The notes: generated from the letters alone by a model not told the origin. Numbered from the stretch's first letter, positions 27,972 to 37,521 are shown. The stretch: 64,000 bases of DNA from JAMXLO01 sp963726125 (GCA_963726125.1 CAVSBG010000009.1:1-64000), one strand, 5' to 3'. Translations and numbers: made by a program.

Positions 27972-29730
27972 GGCGTGCTCCCACGAAAAGCCCCTGCACC
28001 CTGGGATCTCCGGCGATCTCGGTCGGCATGCCTGATGCGATGACGCTGCCCGCCTCCAGAACGGTGATGCGATCCGCGACGCCCATGACGAGGTCGAGAT
28101 CGTGCTCGACCAGCACGACCGTCTTGCCATGGTTGTCGCGCAGGTGCTGCAGCAGGGTCGCGAAATCAGCGCGTTCGCGTGCCGAAAGCCCAGCGGCCGG
28201 CTCGTCCAGCAACAGGATCTCCGCCCCCTGCAGGGAGACGCGCAGCACTTCCAATAACCGGCGCTGACCATGCGGGACGAGATCGACCTCGTGGCCCGAC
28301 AGGCTGGCGGACAGCTGCCGCAGCAATGCCTCGGGAACCGGCGGCATGGTGGCTGGCCGCGCGTCGAGGCCGACCAGCAGGTTCTCCCATGTCGTCAGCA
28401 CAGGGAACACGCGCGGGGTCTGGAAGGTTCGGCCGAGGCCAAGCCGGGCCATGCGATGCGGACTGTAGCCCTTCGCGTGCACGCCGCCGATGGTGAAGTC
28501 GCCGCTATCGAGCTGGCTGAATCCGCTCAACACATTGAGCAGGCTGGTCTTGCCGGAGCCGTTGGCACCGATCAGACCGTGGATCTCGCCGCGGTGGACC
28601 GTGAAGTCGACAGCGTTGAGCGCGACGACGTCGCCGAAGCGCTTGCCGCCGCCGGTAACCTCGATTGCCGGTGGGCCTGATCCGACAGCGGCGAAGTTGG
28701 TTGCACCGTCGCCCATCGCTTGCATGACCTGCAGATCGAGCGGGTCGACATGTCTGCGCTTGCGTCGTCGCCAATCGTCGAAGCTGCCGACGATGCCGTT
28801 CGGCATGACGAGCATGACCCCGAGCACGATCGCCCCGTAGATCATCAGCCGGTAGGTGACCAGGTTGGCGAGGAAGACATTGGGGACGAGGAAGAGCAAC
28901 GCCATGCCGAAGATCGGGCCGAGCAGATGGCCGCGCCCGCCGACAATGATGGCGAAGAAGAACAGCATCGAGAGGTCGAGGTCGAAGGCAGTCGGCCCGG
29001 CGAACTGGACTACGGGACAGAACAATGCGGCTGCGACGCCGGTGCCGGCGGACGTGATCATGAACGCGGTGAAGCGCATCCTGCCCGGGCTGATGCCGAG
29101 CGCCTGCGCCGCCTCGGGGCTGATCGCCGCAACGCGCAATGCGCGGCCATACGCGGTGCGCCGAACCCACATATGAAGAGCGAGTGATCCGCAACAGACC
29201 GCGGCGATCATCAATGTGAGCACCGAGACACCGGCCACTGACATCCGCGAAAGTTCGGGAAACGGCATGCGGATGCCGTTGATGCCTTCGGTGTATTGCG
29301 GGAAGGCGGCGATCATTTCGGGAAACACCAAAGCGACGCCGAAAGTGACGAAGCCGAGATAGTACTGTTGCACGCGCAATGCTGGCAGTGCGCAAAGCAG
29401 CCCGACGGCCATCGCCGCAAGAACGCCTGCCACGGCGGCCAGAGGATAGGGCACGCCATGCAGTCCGGTCAGCACCGCAGCCATGTAGGCGCCGGCGCCG
29501 AGGACGGCACCCTGCCCGAAGGATGTCTGTCCAGCGTCGACATAGAGGAAGTTCAACAGCACCGAGACGGACAGAAAGATGCCGAGTTCCCGGAAGATGT
29601 GGATCCAGTAAAGGTTCCCGCCGAGGTCCGCACCGAACATGGTAACGCAAACCAGGGCAACGCCGATTGCGAACTGGACCGTGTCGGGCCGCCAGGCCGC
29701 GATGGCAGACGCAGACTTGCCGACGACCAT
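27964..29730 (-). CDS. Fused LivM permease and LivG ATPase
   Basis: 588 residues. Residues ~1-335 are a LivM-type permease with about ten helices (FLYVDAGQTSFGQGAVLGAG; ALGISPGRMRFTAFMITSAG; FFFAIIVGGRGHLLGPIFGM). Residues ~350-588 are a LivG ATPase: Walker A IGANGSGKTSLLNVLSG, LGRTFQTPRVF Q-loop, Walker B LLLDEPAAGLSARE and H-loop LVEHDLDLVMGVADRI. The usual LSxGxQR signature is here VPHGQRR, with Pro in place of Ser. Such permease-ATPase fusions occur in some Liv systems. The ATG overlaps the livH stop (ATGA). The substrate in this family ranges from amino acids to aromatic and short organic acids. Confidence 0.9.
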   Translation of the reverse strand: MVVGKSASAIAAWRPDTVQFAIGVALVCVTMFGADLGGNLYWIHIFRELGIFLSVSVLLNFLYVDAGQTSFGQGAVLGAGAYMAAVLTGLHGVPYPLAAVAGVLAAMAVGLLCALPALRVQQYYLGFVTFGVALVFPEMIAAFPQYTEGINGIRMPFPELSRMSVAGVSVLTLMIAAVCCGSLALHMWVRRTAYGRALRVAAISPEAAQALGISPGRMRFTAFMITSAGTGVAAALFCPVVQFAGPTAFDLDLSMLFFFAIIVGGRGHLLGPIFGMALLFLVPNVFLANLVTYRLMIYGAIVLGVMLVMPNGIVGSFDDWRRRKRRHVDPLDLQVMQAMGDGATNFAAVGSGPPAIEVTGGGKRFGDVVALNAVDFTVHRGEIHGLIGANGSGKTSLLNVLSGFSQLDSGDFTIGGVHAKGYSPHRMARLGLGRTFQTPRVFPVLTTWENLLVGLDARPATMPPVPEALLRQLSASLSGHEVDLVPHGQRRLLEVLRVSLQGAEILLLDEPAAGLSARERADFATLLQHLRDNHGKTVVLVEHDLDLVMGVADRITVLEAGSVIASGMPTEIAGDPRVQGLFVGARHV

Positions 29731-30620
29731 CAGACCCGCCGCGCCGAGGTCGCGCCGAAAATCCCCTGGGGCCGGATCAGCAGCATGGCCACGAGAACCA
29801 GCACGAGGACGAGTGATTCGAACTCGCCGCCAAGCTTATAGGCTGCGAACGCTGAGATCAGGCCAACTATGGGACCGCCCAGCAGTGCGCCGGCGTTATT
29901 GCCGATGCCGCCGATGACCGAGGCAATGAAGCCGTAGATGACGTATTTCAGTCCCGCTTCCGGCGCGATGGTGATGACCGGCGCCGCGGCGAAGCCCGCC
30001 GAACCCACGATCAGGCCACTGATGCCGAAGGCCAGTACCTGCAAGCGCCGCACCTTCAAGCCCGCGGCGCGCGCGGCATCAAAATCCTGCGACAGGGCGT
30101 TGATGGCGATCCCGAGCAAGGTATTCGCGAGGAACCATTTCAATGCAAGGTACCAGAGGATCAGCAGCCCGATCGCGAAGAAGTAGGGCGCGGGTATATA
30201 CATTCCGAACATGAGCGCGCCGGGCAGCGGGCTATCGACCGTCGCCGAGTAGGGGCCGAGCAAAATGAGCATCGCCGAACCGATGATTACTGACACCGCC
30301 ATCGTGGTGATCAGCCATGAATGCGCGTCGGCGGAATAGCCGAGTGGAATCAGTGTGACGTAGCCTTGCAGAGCGAGCAGGAGGGACAGAGCTATGGCCG
30401 TGCCGATGAGATAGGCGATCCATAGCCACGGCGGCACGCTCATGCCGTTCTTGGCGAATAGCATGGCGGCCAGTCCGCCAAGCACGAGCATATTGCCCTG
30501 CGCGAAGTTTAGGACGGTACTCGAATTGCGCACGATGTTGAAGCTCATCGCGATCAGGCCGAACAGCGCGCCCGCGCCGATGCCGCGGACCGCGATGAAC
30601 AGGAACTCGTCGATCATCAT
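29730..30620 (-). CDS. livH: Branched-chain-type ABC permease LivH
   Basis: 296 residues, about eight helices. ALFGLIAMSFNIVRNSSTVL then NFAQGNMLVLGGLAAM is the hallmark LivH start; the EAA-like loop GIAINALSQDFDAARAAGLK and SGLIVGSAGF follow, with a C-terminal LIRPQGIFG. ATG at 30620 with AAAGGA about 8 nt upstream; the next codon is also ATG. It is separated from livK by ~110 bp carrying hairpins. Confidence 0.9.
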   Translation of the reverse strand: MMIDEFLFIAVRGIGAGALFGLIAMSFNIVRNSSTVLNFAQGNMLVLGGLAAMLFAKNGMSVPPWLWIAYLIGTAIALSLLLALQGYVTLIPLGYSADAHSWLITTMAVSVIIGSAMLILLGPYSATVDSPLPGALMFGMYIPAPYFFAIGLLILWYLALKWFLANTLLGIAINALSQDFDAARAAGLKVRRLQVLAFGISGLIVGSAGFAAAPVITIAPEAGLKYVIYGFIASVIGGIGNNAGALLGGPIVGLISAFAAYKLGGEFESLVLVLVLVAMLLIRPQGIFGATSARRV

Positions 30621-30644
30621 GCAGGAAATCCTTGAAGAAAGGCT

Positions 30645-30684
30645 GGGGCTCTGCCCCTGGCCCCGGCAAAGGCGAAGCCTTTGC
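30645..30684. promoter_or_regulatory. Tandem hairpins between livK and livH
   Basis: GGGGC/GCCCC around TCT (30645-30657) and a perfect 8-bp stem GCAAAGGC/GCCTTTGC around GAA (30666-30684) lie between the binding-protein gene and the permease gene. Hairpins in this position commonly stabilise or attenuate the message so that the binding protein is made in excess. Similar GC-rich units occur widely between genes in related genomes, so it may also be a dispersed repeat. Confidence 0.5.
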
Positions 30685-30729
30685 GATCCCAATTATTGTT
30701 TGGGGGTCCAGGGGAGGGCCCGGGCCTTG

Positions 30730-31959
30730 CTAGCAGCCCGCGCGCTTGAACATATAAGACTCGTTGCGCTTCGTCGGGTTCTCGATGAGTACGAAGTTGT
30801 CGGGACCGAACATGAAATGATTCTGCGCGGTAGCCGCATGGCGCTTCACAGTGAGCAGCTTGAGATCGTCCGGATGCTCGATGACCCATTTCGCGATCGT
30901 CGGACCATCCGTCTTGCCCCCATTCGCCTCGACGGCCTGCTTGATGATCGAGACCAGATCGTAGCCGTTGGCGATGCTATAGAAATCGGTGATCGGCGAG
31001 CCGGTACGGTGCGCCTTCTCATATGCCTCGGCGCGCTTGATGAAGGCGATCATGTCCGGCGAGCCCGTGTCATTTTCTTTTGGGCAGTAGCTGATGGTGC
31101 GAACCACTTGCGAGTACATGTTCTTGTAGGCGTCGGGGCCCGCCTTCTCGATGACGAGGTCCGGCGCGAGCCCGGTGGCCAGGCTGCCGATTTCCTTCAC
31201 GTTCCAGCCGATTTCACGGATGTTCTTCTGAACGATTCCGGTGTCGTCCTGGCTCGCGGAGTAGAGGATCAGGTATTCGGGATTGGTGTTGCGCAGCGAC
31301 AGGAGCTGCGGGATCACGTCGGTTGGATGGAACTTGTATTGCTGCACGCCGACGAGTTCGACGCCCTTCTCCTTCAGCTTGGCGCGAATCGCTTCGCCGC
31401 CGCTGAGGCTGGCAGCCGAATCGTCCTGCAACAGCGCGACCCGCTTGGCACCGGCTTCAATCACATAGTCCGCGAGCTGGGTGCCTGAGTAGGCCGCAGA
31501 TCCGATCACCGCGAAGTGGTACGGGCCGTTCTCCGGCGTCAGCAACGCGGACCCGCTCTGGGTGAAATTGGCGATCTTGGCCTCGGTCAGCGTGGGCAGT
31601 ATGGCGACGGTCACGGCGCTGGCGACCGGCCCGACCATTGCAGCGATCTTTTCCTGATAGACGAGACGCTTCACCTCGTTCGTGCCGGACGTCGGATTGG
31701 CCTGGTCATCGCCCTGCACGAGAACGATCTGCCGGCCGTCGATACCGCCCTTATCGTTGAATTCCTTGATCGCAATGTCGACGCCCATTCGGGTCGCCAG
31801 CGCCGACGCGGCGCCTGGGCCGGTGAGCGTCATCAGCAGGCCGATCTTGATCGGATCCTTGGACTGCGACCGCGCCTGGAAGGATATCGCCATGACAGCG
31901 GCCATCGTGACAGCCAGCGACAGTGACACCAGTCTCAATGGACGTTTTGTCGGTTTCAT
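30730..31959 (-). CDS. livK: Periplasmic Liv-type substrate-binding protein
   Basis: 409 residues with a signal peptide (MKPTKRPLRLVSLSLAVTMA, cleavage near QARSQS). The Peripla_BP_6 fold begins IKIGLLMTLTGPGAASA, with MGVDIAIKEFNDKGGIDGRQ and VGPVASAVTVAILPTLTEAK. It would deliver the substrate to the LivH/LivMG/LivF complex. Not obviously an amino-acid binder; nearby SMP-30 and aldolase genes suggest an organic or sugar-derived acid. ATG at 31959 preceded by GCGAGGAA. First gene of the operon, opposite strand to the MetE-like/SMP-30/aldolase set. Confidence 0.85.
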   Translation of the reverse strand: MKPTKRPLRLVSLSLAVTMAAVMAISFQARSQSKDPIKIGLLMTLTGPGAASALATRMGVDIAIKEFNDKGGIDGRQIVLVQGDDQANPTSGTNEVKRLVYQEKIAAMVGPVASAVTVAILPTLTEAKIANFTQSGSALLTPENGPYHFAVIGSAAYSGTQLADYVIEAGAKRVALLQDDSAASLSGGEAIRAKLKEKGVELVGVQQYKFHPTDVIPQLLSLRNTNPEYLILYSASQDDTGIVQKNIREIGWNVKEIGSLATGLAPDLVIEKAGPDAYKNMYSQVVRTISYCPKENDTGSPDMIAFIKRAEAYEKAHRTGSPITDFYSIANGYDLVSIIKQAVEANGGKTDGPTIAKWVIEHPDDLKLLTVKRHAATAQNHFMFGPDNFVLIENPTKRNESYMFKRAGC

Positions 31960-32007
31960 GTTTCCTCGCCCCGCGTGATTTTGCTGAGTTACGGTTCCTT
32001 CGACCAT

Positions 32008-32687
32008 GAGGGCCCGGCCATCTTCAGCGGTTGGTTCCGTTCTACTATCGGCTCAATGCGATTGGCCTGCCAGTCGGTTCATGACTTGTCGAAGCGCAGG
32101 GCATCCGGCGGAGTGTTGTGCGATGTCGGTCGGGCCCGATCCGGCTGATGCGCTAACGCGGGGAGCGATGGCCCGGGAGTCATCGGGTGCTCCGCAGCAC
32201 CCGGACCTGCGCATGCATCCCACGACACAATCTCGTTCTCCGAAATCCGGACAACTGCCCGCGAACCGGACTATCGACCATCGGCCCCGGCGATGTCAAT
32301 CTGCCGCAAATGCTACCCGCCGCGGCAAGCGGCGCACGGCGAACCTGGCAATAAGACCACACGCCGAAAAGATGGACACTCAACTCCGTCATGGTTGGGT
32401 TTGGCGCGGCCACCTCGACCCGCACTTGCTTTGCGAAAGATGCAATACCACTCAGCAGTCATTCTATGTGGATGAGAGCAACGAGCCCGGTCAGGACGAG
32501 GTTGGCAGCGCGTGCAGCACGTCAACAGCCAAGGCCACCGATACAACGAGTGTCAATAAAAGTGAGGGGCGGCTTGCCCGCATAGCAGCGTCCATCGCCA
32601 CAAGCAGTGAAATCGCGGTGTGGCAGCCTGTCCGGATTCCGGAAATTCTTCTCGAAAATGAAGGAACGGCGGCTTCCCGCCCGCGTT
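32008..32687. other. Intergenic region upstream of livK
   Basis: About 680 bp with no convincing gene. It should hold the livK promoter near its left end. The only recognisable structure is a degenerate copy of the palindromic repeat listed at 32383. No operator could be identified. Confidence 0.4.
32383..32500 (+). repeat. Intergenic palindromic repeat, copy 1
   Basis: The run from CCGTCATGGTTGGGTTTGG through CACCTCGACCCG, GCGAAAGATGCAATACC and CAGCAGTCAT parallels two units at 49121 and 49278, which share CCGTCATGGCCG, CTCGACCCG, ACGATGCA and CAGCAACCATC in the same order. This copy is the most degenerate. The family resembles the GTCATGGCCGGGCTTG... intergenic palindromes of alphaproteobacteria. 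Confidence 0.5.
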
Positions 32688-33467
32688 CTACCCCTTGGTG
32701 GCCAGCATTTCAGAGACGGCATTTGCGGTGCCGAGCAAGGCAGGAAGGTAGCGCTCCACGATGGTCGGGGCGGCGAAGTTCAATTGCGCGCTGACGCTGA
32801 GCGAATAGCGGGGTTCGCCCTGGACGCGGATTGCGACGGCAATGGATGCGATCCCCATCGCCGTCTCCTGGTTGATGTAGCACCACCCGTCGAGCCTGGC
32901 CTTCTCGATCTGCTGGAGAAGAACCGAGAGGTCGGTGATCGTAAAGGGCGTCACTGCCGGCAGCGCGACCGGTCCCTCGTAGAGCTTGCGGATCTCATCC
33001 TGCGGCAACGCGCCGAGCAACACCTTGCCAGCTGATGTCGCGTGGGCGGGGAAGCGAGATCCGACGCCCATATAGTCTCGATCAAGACGCCGCGCGGTAG
33101 CCCTTGCAATACAAACGGCATCGGTGCCGTCGAGTATGGACAACGCGCACAACTCGTTGAGGGTCTCCGATAGAACCGCCAACCGTGGCTGGATGAGGTT
33201 CAAGATCGGCTGCGAGGACAGATAGGAATAACCGAGCCGCAGGGTGCGCGCCGACAAGTAAAACCGTTGATCCTTCGTCCAGATGTAGCCGAGCCGCATG
33301 AGAGTCATGAGCACGCGCCGCGCCGACCCTGGGCTGAGACCATTGCGCTTGGCGACTGTCGTTAGAGTCATTCCCGGATAGTCGGGGCCGAAGCTTTCGA
33401 TGACAGCCAGACCCTTGGCGAGTGACTTGATGAATTCCTCGTCCTCAGACCGACGGTCGTCCGTCAT
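32688..33467 (-). CDS. IclR-family transcriptional regulator
   Basis: 259 residues. The winged-helix domain has EFIKSLAKGLAVIESFG, LTTVAKRNGLSPGSARRVLM and TLMRLGYI. The effector-binding domain shows SRFPAHATSAGKVLLGALPQ and GWCYINQETAMGIASIAVAI. It is closest in style to PcaR/PobR-type regulators of aromatic and organic-acid catabolism. ATG at 33467 chosen over GTG at 33479 because GGGAAG sits just upstream. Located between livK and the divergent MetE-like gene, it is the likely controller of both. Confidence 0.9.
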   Translation of the reverse strand: MTDDRRSEDEEFIKSLAKGLAVIESFGPDYPGMTLTTVAKRNGLSPGSARRVLMTLMRLGYIWTKDQRFYLSARTLRLGYSYLSSQPILNLIQPRLAVLSETLNELCALSILDGTDAVCIARATARRLDRDYMGVGSRFPAHATSAGKVLLGALPQDEIRKLYEGPVALPAVTPFTITDLSVLLQQIEKARLDGWCYINQETAMGIASIAVAIRVQGEPRYSLSVSAQLNFAAPTIVERYLPALLGTANAVSEMLATKG

Positions 33468-33705
33468 AGTGCTTCCCACTTATGTGCGTGCGCGCAGGCA
33501 TATGAGTCATACCCAGGACGCAGGTCAACGATGCGCTGTTGGATTGAGCCCACAAAGCCCCGTGCCGGTTGCTCCGGTTTTAAACCCTTTTTCCGGATTG
33601 CGGAAGGCAAGTAGCTGGCTCGCGCGCCTGCCCCTCGGACTGATATCGCCGCTAAAAATGTCGAATATCACAACAATACCGAAGATCGGCGGCATGGCGG
33701 GTCGG

Positions 33706-33735
33706 TTGACAGAGCCTTCAACGCGATCCTAGTGT
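33706..33735 (+). promoter_or_regulatory. Candidate promoter for the MetE-like/SMP-30/aldolase genes
   Basis: TTGACA at 33706-33711 and TAGTGT at 33730-33735 are spaced by 18 bp. The -10 match is weak. It lies in the 500-bp gap between the IclR gene and the MetE-like gene, which otherwise shows no gene that I can support. Confidence 0.3.
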
Positions 33736-33972
33736 CCGGCAGGGAGAAGAGTTACCGAATTGCGGAAATTCTGCAAAGCGCCAAGTTGCGCGCGATGCGC
33801 ACGGAGAAGGGATACGATGGACGGATTTATTGGCCATCTCCTATCTGCGGCACATCGATGATGCCGTCCTGCCTTTGCGCCAAAAATCGTCGTGGCAGAT
33901 GGTGATCGTTAAGGCGACGCTACCGGCGCTGATCCCTGTTTCGAAGTGTTCTGGCTTTCACGAGGAAACCCA

Positions 33973-35182
33973 ATGAAGCGCAGTTCCGACCGAATCCTGA
34001 CGACGCATGTCGGTAGCCTGGTTCGCCCGCCTGACGTGCTTCAGGACATTCTCATAAAGGTCGCAGGGAAGCCGATCGACGAGGCAATCTTTCAGAAGAA
34101 CGTCAGCAAGGGCGTTACGGAGACCGTTCGCAAGCAAGCCGAAATCGGCATCGACATCCCGAGCGACGGCGAGTTCTCCAAGCCGACATTTTCCAGCTAC
34201 GTCGCGGAACGTTTGAGCGGTCTGGGGCCGTCGCCGATCTCGGTGAAGCCCTACGCCTATCCGATACTCCAGGAGGAATTCCCCGGCTTCATGGCCGAGT
34301 ACAACGCAATGTACACGACCATCTGGATGCCGAAATCAATCCCGGCCGACATCGTCAGAGACGCAATGGCCGCGCCGCCCGACGTGCGTTCGGTGACCGC
34401 ACCGATCAGCGTATCAGGGACAGGAATTCGTGCAGCGCGATATTGCGAATTTCAAGACGGCGCTCGACGGACTTTCGTTCGTCGAGGCGTTCATGCCGTC
34501 CGCGACTCCGTCTCGCGCCGATGTGGATGCGGATCAGATCTATCCGAGCGAGAGCGCCTACCTCTATGCGCTCGCCGATGCGATGCATGAGGAATACAAG
34601 GCGATCGTCGATGCGGGCTTCATCGTGCAGCTCGATCTCGGGCTTCCCGCGCGCAACCAGGTGCTGCCGAATAATCCTCACCCGACCTGGGCGGAACTGC
34701 GGCGCGCGTCCGAGATGCAGATCGAAGCGTACAACCACGCGCTGAAAGGCATTCCCGAAGATCGCGTCCGCTATCACCTGTGCTGGGGCAGCATGAACAC
34801 CCCGCACACAACCGACGTGCCGCTCAAGGAGATCATCGACCTGATCCTGAGGATCAACGCTCAGGCGTATTCGATAGAAGCCGCCAACCCGCGCCATGAA
34901 CACGAGTGGATGGTCTGGAAGGATGTGAAGCTTCCCGATGGTAAGATCCTCATCCCTGGCGTGATCAGCCACCAGACCAACGTTGTCGAACATCCCGAGC
35001 TGGTTGCCATGCGGATCAAGAACTATGCCTCGGTCGTGGGGCGCGAGAACGTCATTGCCAGCACCGACTGCGGCTTCGCGCAGGGCTGGAGCATGATTCG
35101 TGTCCATCCGGAGGTGCAATGGGCAAAGCTCAGCGCGCTGGTGGAAGGTGCGAAGCTGGCGTCGCGCGATCTATGGAAATAG
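33973..35182 (+). pseudogene. MetE C-terminal-like (cobalamin-independent methyltransferase family), frameshifted
   Basis: The first part starts RILTTHVGSLVRPPDVL (zinc-site His motif) and includes EIGIDIPSDGEFSKPTFSSY. The second part, in another frame from about 34425, gives FVQRDIANFKTALDGL, YHLCWGSMNTPHTTDVPL and ENVIASTDCGFAQGWSM (zinc Cys). Together they form the ~400-residue single-domain relatives of methionine synthase found in catabolic clusters, which are not true MetE and may demethylate small substrates. The break is one base near 34415-34428. The ATG at 33973 follows CGAGGAA. First gene of the rightward set. Confidence 0.75.
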
Positions 35183-35252
35183 CCGACGAACGCGCTTCGC
35201 ACATGGCGGCAGTCCGCGACTGAGATCAGAACGAACGAGGGGAGACGGCGCC

Positions 35253-36179
35253 ATGGCGGTTGAAATTCTTGACGACGCGATGCTGCGGATCGCGCCGGCC
35301 GACCGTGCGCCCGAGCAGCTTGGCAGCGGGTATGGCGGGCCGCACGGTCCGACCGAGGGACCGGTGTGGATACGCGAGGGCGGGTATCTTCTGTTCAGCG
35401 ACATCCATGGCAGCCGCCGGATGAAATGGCATCCGGCCGACGGGGTGACCCTCCACAAAGAGGGAACCGCGAACGCGAACGGCATGACCCGCGATCCGCA
35501 GGGACGGCTCGTGGTCTGCCATCACTTCAGCCGCTGCGTCGATCGCGAGGAAGCGGACGGCTCGATCACCGTCATCGCCGCGCGGTATCGCGGGTTGCAG
35601 TTCAACCGGCCCAACGACGTGGTCGTGAAATCGGACGGAAGTGTCTACTTCACCGATCCGCCGCCGCGCATACCGCTGACTCCGCCCGACCATTATCCGG
35701 AGCTCGATATCGCGGGTGTGTATCGCGTCTCCGCGGACCTGTCGCGGGTCAACATGATCGTGAGAACGTTCGTCAACCCGAATGGCCTGTGTTTCTCGCC
35801 GGACGAAAAGATCCTGTATATCAACGATTCCAATCCGCGTCGGAAGCTGATCATGGCGTACGACATGGAGGCGAACGGGATGCCCGATCTCGGCAGCGAG
35901 CGCCTGTTCTGCGACATGAAAGGCGATCCGCGGCGCGGCGGACCGGACGGCATGAAGGTCGATGTCGAGGGCAACGTCTACTGCACCGGCCCTGGCGGGA
36001 TCTGGGTGTTGAATCCAGCCGGGAAACATGTCGGTACGATCCTCAGCGAGAATGTACCGATCAACATGAATTGGGGCGATGACGACTGGTCGACGCTCTA
36101 CTTCACTGGGCTCACGACGATCAACCGCATTCGCCTGGGGATCGCCGGAATGCCTGTGCCGCGGATTTCTGCTGGTTGA
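35253..36179 (+). CDS. SMP-30/gluconolactonase-family lactonase
   Basis: 308 residues of six-bladed propeller type. GPTEGPVWIREGGYLLFSDI supplies the metal Glu, LQFNRPNDVVVKSDGSVYFT the Asn, and EKILYINDSNPRR the catalytic Asp; NPNGLCFSPDE and GPDGMKVDVEGNVY are family strings. It would hydrolyse an aldono- or similar lactone. The ATG at 35253 is preceded by GAGGGGAG. Lies 70 bp after the MetE-like gene and 40 bp before the aldolase gene. Confidence 0.9.
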   Translation: MAVEILDDAMLRIAPADRAPEQLGSGYGGPHGPTEGPVWIREGGYLLFSDIHGSRRMKWHPADGVTLHKEGTANANGMTRDPQGRLVVCHHFSRCVDREEADGSITVIAARYRGLQFNRPNDVVVKSDGSVYFTDPPPRIPLTPPDHYPELDIAGVYRVSADLSRVNMIVRTFVNPNGLCFSPDEKILYINDSNPRRKLIMAYDMEANGMPDLGSERLFCDMKGDPRRGGPDGMKVDVEGNVYCTGPGGIWVLNPAGKHVGTILSENVPINMNWGDDDWSTLYFTGLTTINRIRLGIAGMPVPRISAG

Positions 36180-36228
36180 AACGCCACATTTCGCAGCCAA
36201 CGATGCTATCATAGGGAGGATGGCCGTC

Positions 36229-36993
36229 ATGCCGCAGGCCCAGTCCGCAGCGCACGAATTCCGTAGCAAGATCTTGAATCGCCGGCACGTGCTGGGCACG
36301 TTCATCAAACTTGCTACTCCGCATGTGGTGGAAATCGTCGGCCAGGTCGGGTTCGATTTTGTCATCATCGACCAGGAGCATTCGCCACTCGATCGCGTGG
36401 CCATCGACGTCGCGTGCCTTGCCGCCCGCGCCACCAACATCGCTGCCATCGTACGTGTCTCCGAGGTGGCGCACATCCTGTCGGCTCTCGATTCCGGGGC
36501 GACCGGGGTGATGGTGCCGCACTGCGATTCTCCCGAAAGGGCCAGACAAATCGCAGCGGCTTGCCGGCATCGCGGGGGCTCACGCGGGTTCGCCACCACG
36601 ACGCGGGCGGGGTCGTATGGTGGTGCCCCACGCGAGCAGCACATCGCGAAGCAGGACGCGAGCGTCACCTGCATTGCGATGATCGAGGATCAAGCTGCAC
36701 TGGCGCATCTGGAGGAGATCGCTGCAATCAAAGGGATCGACGCGTTCTTTATCGGGCGCGGTGATCTCACGGCGGCACTTGGCGTCGCGGGCATGAACGC
36801 CGCAGTCAAGCAAATCACCGACGTCGCACGGGCTGCGAACATGCCGACTGTCGCGCTGGTATCCGGTCGGGACGACGCGCGTGCCATGCGCGACCTCGGA
36901 GTTGCCGCGTTCGTTCATTCGAACGACCAGAATTTGCTCAAGGCGGCCGCAGATCAGGCATTGAAGGACTATGGCGATCCTGCAACGTGGTGA
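36229..36993 (+). CDS. HpcH/HpaI-family class II aldolase
   Basis: 254 residues. GFDFVIIDQEHSPLD holds the catalytic His region, AIVRVSE the substrate Arg, SGATGVMVPHCDSPERARQI the conserved glycine loop, VTCIAMIEDQAAL the metal Glu, and FFIGRGDLTAALG the metal Asp. These enzymes cleave 2-keto-3-deoxy or 4-hydroxy-2-oxo acids to pyruvate and an aldehyde. ATG at 36229 lies 9 nt after AGGGAGG; an ATG at 36220 touches it. With the SMP-30 gene it suggests breakdown of a lactone-forming sugar acid or aromatic-derived acid. Confidence 0.85.
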   Translation: MPQAQSAAHEFRSKILNRRHVLGTFIKLATPHVVEIVGQVGFDFVIIDQEHSPLDRVAIDVACLAARATNIAAIVRVSEVAHILSALDSGATGVMVPHCDSPERARQIAAACRHRGGSRGFATTTRAGSYGGAPREQHIAKQDASVTCIAMIEDQAALAHLEEIAAIKGIDAFFIGRGDLTAALGVAGMNAAVKQITDVARAANMPTVALVSGRDDARAMRDLGVAAFVHSNDQNLLKAAADQALKDYGDPATW

Positions 36994-37227
36994 AGCTGTT
37001 GGTGCGCAATCAGTGGGCTCCAACGGCTGCAGAAATCGACAGTTCAGTCGATATGCAACGGAGCATTCGCCAAATGTCAACGATTGTGAGCGATACTGCA
37101 TACTCCGCGCAGTCCGAAGCCGCGCGGATCTCTCTGGGGCACGCTTCCTTGCTGCAACGGAGGGGGAGGATCTGCTCGGAAGCGGCAGCCAAAAAGGCGC
37201 ATCCCTTTGGTTTCACAACGCCAAAAG

Positions 37228-37521
37228 ATGAGAGCCATGCACGTGACCGCCAACCGTCTCGCATCGGACAATCTGCCGATCGGCGAGATGATATGCGAGG
37301 CGGGGGATTTGATCCCCGGCCCGCAGCACCAGATGACCGCCGAACAGTTGCAGCAGCTCGGAACGCGCCAAGTGGTGTATCTGAGTGCCGGCACCTGCAA
37401 TGACGAGATAGTGTTCCTAATCCACGGCGCAGACGGAACCCCCATTGTGATGGTCGAAGACCTGACGACAGCGATGGCGTTGGTCGCCCAGCATGGCCTT
37501 ATCGTCGTGGCGGTCCATTGA
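37228..37521 (+). CDS. DUF1150-like small protein
   Basis: About 97 residues. LQQLGTRQVVYLSAG and VFLIHGADGTPIVMVEDLTT then MALVAQHGLIVVAVH fit the DUF1150 pattern (LGxxxxAYV ... LHAADGTPI ... VSVH). Function unknown. The start is uncertain: ATG 37228 or 37237, neither with a strong ribosome site. The ~230 bp before it contains nothing I can identify. Confidence 0.55.
   Translation: MRAMHVTANRLASDNLPIGEMICEAGDLIPGPQHQMTAEQLQQLGTRQVVYLSAGTCNDEIVFLIHGADGTPIVMVEDLTTAMALVAQHGLIVVAVH

Noticed and set aside
32008..32687. Open frames in the gap upstream of livK (e.g. 32006-32794 plus)
   Set aside because: Composition is not protein-like, no start site is supported, and it runs antisense into the IclR gene.
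35226..36674. Minus-strand frame across the SMP-30 and aldolase genes
   Set aside because: Opposes two genes with full motif sets; composition is that of a shadow frame.
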